Shown: piece after piece, positions 23,751-35,700 of the stretch
Layout of the letters: the number at the start of each line of letters is the position of its first letter
How positions within the stretch are numbered: the stretch's first letter is position 1
Assembly (NCBI GenBank): GCA_000333855.2
Contig: CM007320.1
Span: 3,476,775-3,540,774 of the forward strand
DNA: 64,000 nucleotides
Origin: Endotrypanum monterogeii
Taxonomy: Eukaryota; Euglenozoa; Kinetoplastea; Trypanosomatida; Trypanosomatidae
Reading direction: 5' to 3'
Notes under the pieces: generated by a model
The model's database searches: none
Seen by the model: the letters and a program-made list of their open reading frames with translations, nothing else
What the model was told of the DNA's origin: nothing
Made by a program: the position numbers and the translations under genes

Positions 23751-26700
23751 TTACTCCTCGGAGTTGGGAGGCATGATCATGTCTTGCTGGCCATCGTCCA
23801 GGGCAACGGACAGCTGTGGGCCCTCGTCTTCGTCCACAACACGGGCAGTGAAATCGGTATCCATATCAGCGCAGTTCTCAATACTGTAGTAGAGCTTCCG
23901 CTTCATCACCTCGAGGGTGCTGTAGTCAGGCACCTCAATAGCAAAGAAGCACGTCGCTGCACGCGGAAGAATCGTGTCGGCGTCGGCTTGTGTCGTGAGA
24001 GGTAGAATGCGCAACTTCACCGGCATTCGATCTCGTCCCGATACAAAGCGGAGAAAGAGTCGCCGTTGCAGAGGCGTGGCCTCGCCCAGCGCCTTCCACA
24101 GAAACTGCACACGTCGATCCTCACTTGTCAGGCCTTCGTACGATGCCCCCTTGCGCAGCTCCTCTGGCGTGTAGTCCGCCTGTCCACACACACGCAGCTC
24201 AAGCTCCTCAGGGGTCAGGAGCAGCAGAGCCACCTCCGGCACCACCGACAAAAGTCCTTCACGTAGCTTTTGCAGCTGCAGATCAAACTCGTGAACGCGC
24301 GCCTGAAGCAGTGCCTCGGCGTACTCGCTACAGCGTGCTAGCGTCACCCGTGTTTGAGCGCCACCCTCTATCAGCTCCTTTGTTGAGTTGTCGCTCAGTC
24401 GTGTCACGAAGTACTCCTCGCCAAAGACGTCCTCGAAGATTTCTGTCGTGTTGTCCCCCTCCTCGCATTCGTCACCCAGCGCCACCGCGGTGCCGGACGC
24501 ACTGAGATTCCGAAACTCTCGAATGCACTGTACGCAGATTGCATCTATCTGTTCCACCTCCGTCTCTGTGATGGGGTAAACGCAGAGGTAGCGCCACACT
24601 AATGGCGGTAGAAACAAATCAAGCGTCTCCTCGCTCCGCAGCGCACCACCCATCAATTTCCCGATGAACACGAAAGCCTCCAGGTCACAGGAAGAGCTGG
24701 CAGATGCGGCCGGTACGTACGCCTCGCGGTAGCCTCCCGTGTTGTGCACATGATTCGCTGTGGGAACAAAAAATGGCAGACGGCTCGACATGAGCTCGCG
24801 GCACATCTCGCTCAGGTGCTCGCGGAACGGACCACCCGCGTCCTCGGCGCCTTCGCCAAGGAAGACGGTGTTCCAGAAGCGCTGATGGGTTTGGAAGATG
24901 CGCGAAGACTGGGACCCCAGCAAAGTGAAGGTCTGGCCGAACACAGAGGACTTAAATGAATATCCCTCCGCGTGCGCTTTCATACGGTTAATAGAGATGC
25001 GATACTGCTCCGAGCGCACGGATGATACAGTGAGTAAACTCTCGACAAGCTTCCGTCGCACAGCGCGGAACAGCAACGTGCGCAGCGACAAAAACAAAAG
25101 CGTTATGAGCGTTGGGTGGGTAGTGTTCAGAGAGAGAAACGGAAGAAGAGCCTGAACAATTTTACTGAGAGCCTTCAGGATCTTGAAGATATCCCACGAT
25201 CGTTCGGCAAGCTTAGCCGCGCTGACACCACCGCTGCGACTGTCGGAGTATGGGAAAGAGGCGAGATACTGGGCCAGCTCCCCCTCCGCATTTTTGGTGA
25301 ACGACTTCGTGACGTCGCTCGAGAAGTTGTCAATAGCCTCGACAATGAGGCGATATTGAACCAGGTTCTTCTCAAAACCCTCCATTGACCACAAGTGTGC
25401 TCCTTGAGTCGATACAGGGGCTTGGGCACGCCAGGTAGGAGAAGCTTCGCGAGCCGTAGCCGTCCCACTTGGGCCCATTTGAGGGTGAGCGCTGAGGAGA
25501 ACCCGCCACGCCTCCTGCATGGCCGCCATGCGCTGCTGCGTACTCGCCGCTGAGGCATTGTTGTAGAACGTGTCCATCCGCTCATTCCACGAGTCCGGCA
25601 CACCAAGCGGATTGAAGCCCTCGGGCTTGTACTTGAAAGGTGAAGACCCAAAGTTGAAGCTCACAGCACCCCCAGAGCGAAGTGACACGGCCGGCACGTA
25701 ATAGAAACCCTGGGGGATGCCACGAAAGGTGCACGTCTCGGTCAGTGGTGACTCGGAATCGAGGACAGCCGTGCCAGAAATGGGGCGACCGTTCAGAAAG
25801 AAGCTTAGTTCGCCATGAGTCATGTCAACTGCGCAGCCCACCACATCTCCGAAAGCCCAACGTCGCGGCATATTCACTGGCTCCGGCACACCGCGATGCC
25901 ACATCAGGCGGCGAAACAAATCCACTGACCAAGAGGTAGAAGAGTCCCCGACGCCGTGACCGTTGCCATGGAGCGCCTCGCCCTTCTGCATCCACCCTAT
26001 CTGCATCAAGCCCTGGGTCCGCAAGGTCACTTCGAAGTACCAGGCACCAGCACCTACAGAGCAGTCCGCCGTCACAGTCTCGAAATCGAGACCGGTGTTC
26101 TTCACGTCTTCCATGTTTACCTGCACGTTTGCAGAAGCTTGCACGGAGACGTGTGCCGGACCCATCCGCTCGGTGGAACCGGAAAACGGATCCGCCTCCT
26201 CGTGATAGAAGGGCGGTAGCGGGTAGCGGCCGCCAGTGAGGAGATGAGTCGCAAAGTCCTGCAGTGAGCGCATCTGGTTGTAGGGAAACATCGTGCCAAG
26301 AGAGAGGTTAGCCGGATCCAAGGGCAGACAGCCAAACGGCACCTCATGCTCGAAGTAAGCTGCCCCAAAATTAAGGGAGACGGAGTCTGCCTGCCCCATC
26401 GACACATACGGATAGTAGGCCACCGGTGCTGAACTACGCCCAACAACCCAATGCCTCGTATGGCGCCGAGAGCTGTCACCATTCCGATTCCTCACCGAGA
26501 CGCTAGAATGATCCACTCGTGCGTCGTTTCTGTCCATGACAGGTATCGTGGTGTGAGAAAGGGGGGAGGCCGCAGCGGCCACCTCGCTGGGAGCAGCCTC
26601 TGGACCAAAGTCAAAGCTCACCCTCTCGACACCGTTAACGAAAACTGTGCACCTCTGCGCCGGTATATCGATCACAATGCCTAGATAGTCCCTGCTGAAC

Positions 26701-29700
26701 CACAACGGAACCGTTGAGCTCTGCTGCAAAGGCGCTGGCCGTTGGTGTTCGGCAAAATGCAAGACACCAGTGCAGCCGTTGAAGGCGACTGGCTCACGCC
26801 CTTGCAGCGCTGCGCTTGTCAATGGCATCGGTGTCTCCTGATCATAGACGGTAGAGGGTACAGGCAGTACACCCACTGAGAGGTCACCCGTCCCAGCAAT
26901 TCGAAGTTCATAGTACCAGCGACCCGCAGTGAGAGGCACTCCAGCAACCACCGATCCCCCGGCGCCCTCGCTTCGTAGAATACACACCCCGTCACCGCCC
27001 CATTCAAGTGAGAGAGACTGCGGATTTCGAACCTTTTGGATGGTCACCCGGTCTGCAGCGGTGTCGCGCAGTCGATACAGCTGTCGCTGCTCTTGTCGAT
27101 GACGCATGAAATGTGCAGTCACCGCACTCTCCTCTGCGCTGGGATCCATCGGTACGATTGCATCCCCGGCATTACCCCCACCAAGCGCCTTTAAGTTTCT
27201 GCTGTCCTGATCACCGTCGTTCACACGTGACGCTCGCGTGAACAGACAGCACTGGGATGCATCACGCTGCATGACATAGCTCTCCATAGTCATCTGAATA
27301 AAGCGGCCAAGCACGCGCTGGGTAGGGAGACGGCGGCGGTAGTGACGCAGAGCCATACGGCGAACGTCGTGCAGAAGCAGCGACAACGACAACGGGAGGG
27401 GGGCTGTGCAGAAGTGCGAGCTGTACAGGAGCAGCTGGTTGAGGCAGGAGAGAGCGATCAGTCGAGTTTTGCTGGGGTTCCGCTGTGCGACAATCTGAAG
27501 AGCTGTGAGACATTCCACGGACCACACATACGCACCCGCTGAGCTCACTGGAGGGTCAAGTGTGAGAAAGGTAGAGAGTGCCCTTTGAAAAAGACGCATC
27601 GCGCGCAGCTGCAGCTGGTAATCGTGAACAACAGCGATACGATGACCCCAGCTGGACGACTCGGCTGCCGATCGAACGGTGAGGAAAAACTGCGGCAAGC
27701 ACACCTCAAACGACGAGAGCGCTGTGCTGCAGAACTCGGACAGCATTGCACCCATCTTCTGATCAGTCGAGACAGTGACAAGTTGCCAACTGGCCACACT
27801 TCTCTCATCTATAAATACAGCGTAGGAACGCTGGCCCGGCGCACGGACCTCGTATACATTCGAGGCGAATGGGCGCTGGGGGTGCGCCGACTCAAATATG
27901 CGAGCATGCGGTGGCCGCTGAGCAATGCGAAGCAGCTCTACTAGCAATGCATTCCCGATTTCCCACATTGCCTTCGCTTTCGTGGAATCTAGGGGACGGT
28001 GGAGGCACAACAGGCACAGGGAACGCCATATCTCATCCAACAGCGTTGAGATACCCTTATCTAACGATGATACGGCCCACTGTGCAAGGCGTGCCATACA
28101 GGCATTGTCCTTGATGACCTGCACGGAGCCCTCAGCCGAGTCGGTCAGGCCGACCGAAGACTTTACCACGCGGCACAAAGCGTGGGCCAAAAGGTGGGCG
28201 CTGTAGAAAGCTAGCAGTTGCCGATGGGAGCTTGCGCACGCGATGAGCAACTGCTCGCGGGACTCGGTGCACTTTTTGTGCCACAGCAACGACTGCTGCG
28301 CTGGCAATGGCTCACTGAGCACACGAAGGTCAGTTTCCGCTGACTCGCTGCCGAAGTCCAGCTCCTGCGCGCACGCCTCGCAGGCCTGCGTATGGCGGGC
28401 GGCGGCTTCTTCGGACTCGTCAAGCCAGCCCACGTCCCCCTCCGTCCAGATATCCAGCCCAAACGATGCAGGAGCCTTTGCTGCGTTTTCAATGCCGGAC
28501 CGCGTTGTCTTGAGCAGTAGCGCCAAGTGTGACTCCAAGAACGTTGCCAAGGACGAGTTCAAGCGCCGCAGCTGCTCCACCATCGCCGGCCGCAAGGCGA
28601 GCTCGTATACCCGGAAGCTCTTCATATCGCCGATAAACGCACTGGTACCGAGCTGCTGAGGAATGCCGCCGAGTCGAAACTCCTCCTGCAAAAGGGAGCC
28701 ACCACCGCTCTTCATCGACCGAGTATCGAGGAGCAAACCACCACGGAAGAGAGAAAGGGTGGTACCCGATTGAACAAAAGTAACACGAATCCATGTGTTT
28801 AAGTCAGCCTCAGACAAGTTGAATGCACAAATCGTTGACGGGTCGGCGGGGTCACATTTCGATTCGCCCCCGGGGAGACAGGGAAGCCACCCGAACTCCA
28901 AGTTGCCTCTCGTAATGCGGGCCACCATCTCCAGCGCTGCCGAAGCTGATCCGCCCCGCAGAACCTGCGCGAAAATGACTTGGTGGCGCTCTGTGTTCGT
29001 TATGCGCAGTGAAAGATCGATGGTAAAGCTCAGCCCCACTGGTGCGCCAGCCACCACGCGTACGCACCCTCCGTTGAAGTGAATTGTATCAAGCGACTCA
29101 CGCTCGGGTGGTGTAAAGAGAGCATCTGGAGTAGAGGAAGCCGAGAGCCGCGTGGTACTCTGGGTGAAGGCGACGGTGGGAAGCTGGGATGGCTGTGCTT
29201 CTACGCCGTCAATGTCACCGTCCTCATCAATGTCATCAATACTCGTAAGCGGATACGGGGAGCGCTGGCCGAAATCTGAGTCGTCGTCTTCTGCGTCACT
29301 ACCGAGATCCTCGTCGTCCTCCTCCTCGTCCTCCTCCTCGTCCTCTTCCTCCTCCTCCTCGTAGGCGATGTCCCGTTCGCCGGGAACTTGACTCAGCAGA
29401 TGGCAGTGACGAAGAGGGTTGAAAGCTGCAAACGTGCGCAATCGCATCGAGGAAGAAAACGTGGCTGACGACACATTGTTGCCAACTCGTGCGAGGCCAT
29501 CTGCACTCCCTCGCGAACCCGAGCGCTCCCTCCCTCCGCTGCCAGCTCGGCCTCCGCGATCCGCGCGCAGCACGCTGTGCGAGCTTCGAGGAAGCCCACG
29601 CCGCTGTCGGTACTGAAGCAGTCCCCACAAGCCCAGCGCGAGCTCTAGTCGAGCCTGATCTACGTTAGATGTAAAATCTTCAGCCATCCCGGTGAGCACC

Positions 29701-32700
29701 GAAAGGGAGTCAATGAGCACTGGTGACACAAACACGACTCGTTGTTCTGCACAGCGAGCCAGCACGCAGGACAACTGAGCAACAAGGCACACATCCTCAC
29801 TCGACCGCGTCGCGGGCGTCACAGTTGGAAACCACTCTATCGCCAACCGTGCCACCGCCTCGGCGAGCTCCAGATGAGCCGGAGATCCCTTGATCGGAAA
29901 GGTGGCACCCGATGGCTCATCCCCGCAGACAGCAGCGTGCACCAGTCGCAGTGGAAGCTTCTTCACAACATAAGTAGCTTTGGAAGGCTGCATCGTTGCT
30001 GCAGTCGCCGTTGTCGTCGTCTTCGGTACGTCGCCGGATTGCACCTCCAGGACCTCGCAGATCTCCTCCAGCCACGAGACGCGTATGAGTAGCACTGATG
30101 CGATAGATTGCAAAGGAAGGTGTGCCCTAACTGTATCACCCGGCACAGCCAACCGAGGTATACCTCCGAGGATTGCGAGAGCGAGAAGAACATCACGGGT
30201 GCTCGATTTTTCTGCTCCACTCTTTTCCTGATCGCTTTGGGTGATCTGCTCACCGACTTTCAGCGTTCGTTTTAACCAAGATTGTAACGCCGTATGCCAG
30301 GCGTGACGACTGCGCTCACTGTGGTCGCTGTTGAGCTGTTGCAGCAGCGACAAGGCGAGCCAGTGTGCTGTGTCACAGGGAGTCACCACGCCTGCGGACG
30401 CGCTGTTCTCAAACGCATGTCTAGTCTCGGAGGCAGAGAGGCGTGTGTCGCCGGTGATTATGATACAGCCTGCAAGTTGAAGCAACACATCAAGAAAATT
30501 CGGTAGCGGTGGCTGAAAAGACGTCACAGCTGGTGCTGGCGGGACAGCGCGTGCCACACGCGACACAGGCGTCTTGGCACTCGCAGCACCCGCCTTTCTT
30601 GGACTCCTTGTCGTTGCGGCGGCAAGAATATATGTCGGTGGTGTTAGATACATGGTGTAATACCACGCCGCCAAAAGCACCGTCACTGCCTCGCTCTCTT
30701 CCTCGTTGAAGAGGACAAGGCGTGAATGATTAAAAAGCCACTGTGTCGCTATCCGCGCAAGTAGCGCTGCAACGCGACTTGTGTGAGTGGCGATAACATC
30801 TTCTGACACACCACGAAGAAGCTTGCACAAGAATGTCAGGTGGCTAAGCAAGGCCGTCACATACTTCACTGGAAGTGACGATTGCGAAATGGGCAGCTCT
30901 GCTGAGGGGGCCAAAGCCTCAATGAGGGCGTCGAGACAGCGCCCCACCGTTTCCGCTAGCTCGGTCATGGATGCCGGCGCGATAAAAGCAACCTGGGCCG
31001 CAGCTTCGCAGATGCCCATCGCCGCGCGCGTAGAAAGGAGGCGAAACGCATCCCAGCCATCCCAGAAGATATCCAACTCCAAACACGAACTCAAATGACG
31101 TGCGCCGGGAGTGAGCGCCGTTGGTAACACGACGGGCGATGGAGCCCTGGTGAAATGAGCGGGCCAGCCTTGGTAAACAAACGGACGCGCCCCGAAGTTT
31201 ACGAGCACGCAACCTTTTCCTTTAATGCCAATAAGGGGACTGAGTTGCTCGGATGTTACAACAGCCTTAATGGCCTGAAGAAACTTTCCGTTACGGGTCC
31301 AAAAAATATCGCCGGACTCGCGATCCCAGCCGCAGCCGACGACGTCACCCATGCCAAATGTGGCCCCGATGACGCGCGCATTACGGTTGGTGTACACAGC
31401 CCCTTCCAGCCCTTCATATGCGAATGAGCCAGAATCCCAGCCTGGCATCTGCGAGAGACTGTAGTCCGTAGGCCCCAGACCAACACTCACATACCCGCCC
31501 TGGTATACATCTACCACATAAACCTCGTAATAGTACGAGGCCACTTCCTTACGCACTGACTTTTGCCAGGTACACGGTGCGACGCAGCTGCCGCGGCCGC
31601 CGGAGGAGCGCAGAGTCAAACCTGAAGCCCCAACCGTCATGGTGAATGCACATCCGATGGGAGAGAGTTTTGTTGCGCGTAGTGCACATGGCAGGGAACC
31701 GTTCACTCGCTCGTGCAGAAGCTCTGGAGAACCGTCAGTTGTCCACAGACGGTGCAGCACAGCGGAGGAAGCGCTGGTGGTACGCAGCTTGCGCAAATCA
31801 GTCCGTCGAAACGGGCAAGAAAAGAGAGCAGCCAACAACACCACCCATGGATGCGTCTGCGTTGTGACCTCCTCGTAGGCTTTCACGGCCGCCTCAAGGA
31901 GCAAGAAGAAAGCGCTTTGCAGTCGAGTGACCTGCTCCACTGAGCAGCCGTCCACATCGTCCGCGTAGTGCCACCCACAAAGAGTTCGCGCGATTACAGG
32001 GTGGAGCACACGCGCAAGCAGCGAGCTGTGTCGCGCCTCCTCAGTTAGCTGCCACAGAAGCTGGAGACCAACAAGTCGATAGTGCGCTTTCTTCGATCGC
32101 CAGGCAACCGCGCTCTCCATCTCCGACGTGCTCACCTCACTTTGGAAGCAAGCAATAATCTCAGAACCGTTGTTCAGGTCGGCGGCTTCCTCGCGCGAGG
32201 ACATCAACGCCTTTAGTTGCCGCATCACTTTCCAGTTTTTGAAAAGACTTCGCCAACGCTGCCGCTGAGTCAATCTTGCGACACACTGGTTGCCCCTGGT
32301 GCTGGTGCGACCTTTTGACGAGTCGGAAGAGGGAGTGGCTCGCGACTGCCTCCGGTCAGCCTCGTCGTCCCCAACGTCGGTGATCGGCTCGAACAGCGCC
32401 AGAAACACAGCCCGCTCTCGCATCTTCGAAACATACTCTTTGGACTCCTGCCGCTTTGAAAGACACCACGGCCGAAGCTTGAGCACGAGCTGAAAGGCAG
32501 GAGAAAGGCTCTCGGGTGTAGCCTCCCGCAGAGCCTGTGTCGGTAAGAGCAAGGCACAGCATGCAGCCATCACCTGCCTCTCTGTCTCGCGCAGTTGCTC
32601 ATCACGCACTACACGCAAGGCCGAAACGTCCTTCTTCTGCAACTCGTCGAAAACTCGACTGATCACACCAACGCCACCTTGGAGATTCTTGATGAGGACG

Positions 32701-35700
32701 TCCCGTTCCGTGTTTGGACGGCGCTGACCATTACGCAGTACACTTAGGTACTGTGGCCTCGACGACGACACAGCTGTGTGCGGCCCACCCTGTGTAGTCG
32801 AGGACGCCGTCGCCTCCGATCCGGAAACCGCGTCCTGTGAGGAGGGAAGGGGATTGAGCAACGTACACCCTAGCTGGGCAAGGGAGTAGGTAAGGGCGGT
32901 GCACAGACGCGAGGCCCAGCGCTTCGATTCCATCCCAGAAAAAGAGTCGATTAGCACAAGGAGAGACTCGCGACATTTTTGCAACGAAGCCGAGCACGCA
33001 GAGAGGGCTGATGTTGGAAGCAGGGGCAAAGACACAGCAAACGAAGCCAGCAGTGCTCCTATTGGGCTGATTTGCAAGCAATTGAGAAACGTTGCCTCCG
33101 CGTCTGGTAGCTGGCGCAGCGCCGTGGACACAATATCCAACATTTTCTCGCAGCACCGTAAGAGGGCAGTGCTGTACGCGCATTGAAGAGTCTCGAGCCG
33201 AGCTGCATCCTTGTCCATGCCGCACCCCGAGAAGAGCACCTCCGCCAAAACCTCTAAGCAGTGGCTTGTCCGTTGGAGACCGTCGACGCTGTACACACGC
33301 AGTGAGCAGTTAACCTGAAACATAGCCTCGAGGTATAAAGCAGAGAAGAGAGAAGAGAGGTTCTTCGCAGGCTGCGAGGAGAGCAGATCGCAGCAAGTGT
33401 GAAGAGAGCTGTAGTGTGTCAGCAGGCAGCAGTACACCGTCTCCGCCGGAGGTGTTCGCAGCTTTCCAGATTGCTCCTCCAAAAAAAGCAGCCGACCAGC
33501 TTCTGTCAGGAAACATTGGCAGCAAGATTGAAGAAGTGCTGGGGAAGACGGGACAGCTACACGAGTACGCCGAAGTGCAAAGAATGTGATGGATTCCCGC
33601 AGATGCGAGGTCTGAGTCGATGCTACAGAGCTCTCTGTTTCCTTATTCCCCGTCACGGCTCGCAACAGCTGCTCTACTGAGTCGTAGCATCCACCCACGC
33701 GACGAGTGAAGTCGAGCGGTGAGTTGTACAATCGTGCTAACAGATTCACCTGAAGCAACGTGCATACTTGGTGTACCAGGTCAAAGTCACACTGCGAACT
33801 TGGCGCCGACGATGCCTGCTGAGCAACTTGAAGCAGCAGCGTGAGCACCGCATCATCAGGATCAAGTACAAAAGGTGGAACGACAGCGGCCCAAGTGGAT
33901 TGATCTGTCAAGTACTGCACAGCCCTCAGAAGCCGCTGCGCATGTGCAGCGCTGCGCTCAAGGACTGCCTTCCCACATTGCCACGAGGTGGCATAGGGTG
34001 CATGTGGAGCTGCTTCGCTGTGGCCAGCATACGGCCACATCTCCCAAAGAAACACCTGCTCGGCGGTATTGGTGTCTACGAGAGATGCAGGGCTCCGCAA
34101 GGGAGCTGCAACAGCGCAGCAGCACAACGATTCGCGCGTGGGGTGCGCGGATACTCCCTTTACACGCCACGAAGAAGGAAGCTCTACGCTACGCTGCGCT
34201 ACAAGGCAGCGCCGGTCACGGGCGTAGTCGAAAACGCACAACGTGTGATCAGAGCGAACGCCAGCGACAGTGTATGACTCCCGCGATGCCGCGAAGAAAA
34301 CCTCGTCCGCCTCCTCGATCCAGACCTGTGGCACAAAATCGAGTACCTGCCGGTTGTCGAGAGAATCCTCCAGGACAGGAAACGAATCCACTGCGCACCA
34401 GTACGGTTCCCCATAGGGCAAAATAGCGTGCTCGTGGTGAGCAGCATAGTCCATAACCACATTACCGTATCCTTCGTTGAGAGGGAAGTACCCGCAGAGA
34501 CCGTCCTCACTACCCATCAGCGGTCGCCGCGCGTCTCGTGCCAGCTCCGCAGCGGTGCGCATGTGCTGCCAAATACGCACTTCGGCAGCCAATCCGATGA
34601 AGCTCTTCCCAATGACGCATTTTGAGTCCTGAATCGCGTTCGGTGAAACGAGAGCAGGCTGTCGGCTGACCAGCTCGTGATTGAGCCACAGCTCCCACGC
34701 AGCACCGTTGAAATTGAGAGCGACATGCCACCACCGCTCCAGTACGGAGAGCTTACCAGCAGAGTTGTACATCGCAAAAGAAGGCCCCAGGCGTGGTGTG
34801 CGCGCACCGCCGCGCCACCGCACCCCGTCGCCAACAGGCTCGAGGCCGAGAAGCACCTCATCAACACTTTTGTCGCCGATGGAAAGAAATATCTGATCCT
34901 TTGCCACGCTGCGCGGAAAGACCCACATCTCAATACAGAAGGGGTGAAATTTGTCCTTCAGAGTCACCCGCCCCACAGAGACGGAAACCGACTTGGAAAA
35001 GTGAAAAGCAGCGCGACGATTTGATGGCGGGTTGAACGATGGGTTGCGCAAGAGAGGAGCAAGCTCCATTGCCGCCGAGGCCCCGAGGAGATCTTCGAGA
35101 GAGGTCTCGCCTACATAGAGACAGCTGCGCGTGCGCTGTGGAGGGTGAGAAGAAACAAGACAGCATAGCATATTAGTCTCGGTCACACAGAAGTGAAAGC
35201 GCACCTCCGCCAATGAAAGCCGAGTGGTGCGCAGGGTTAGAGACCCGGAGGACTTCCCCTCACGGCTTTCTCGGCGAACAGAAAAGTGCCATGAGCGCTC
35301 ACCCCGCCCGAGAGCTCGAATGCAGAGCGAAACCCCTTCGGTGGGATAGAGAACAACATCCCCGCGCTGGCCTGGCAACGGCTCCACGCCACGCCCCACG
35401 AGACGAGTACCCATTGTTCCCATCTCCTCGTACCGGGCGACGTGTGTGTCTCCCAGAAGAAGAACCGTTCGGCCGTGCGACGAGCATGACAAGGGATCCT
35501 TCGGTCTAAACTGAACGGGTAACGTGAGCGTCTTGACAAGAAAATCAGCCATAGTCGCCGAAGAAACACTCACGCACCGCGAGGATGAATTGGGCGGGAA
35601 AATTGCGGGACTTAGAGTGAGAATGGCGGAAGGTGCGACCAAGCACTTCAATAACGGAGATAGGCGGCCGCTGCGCAGTGCCAAACCCAGCTTCGCACGT

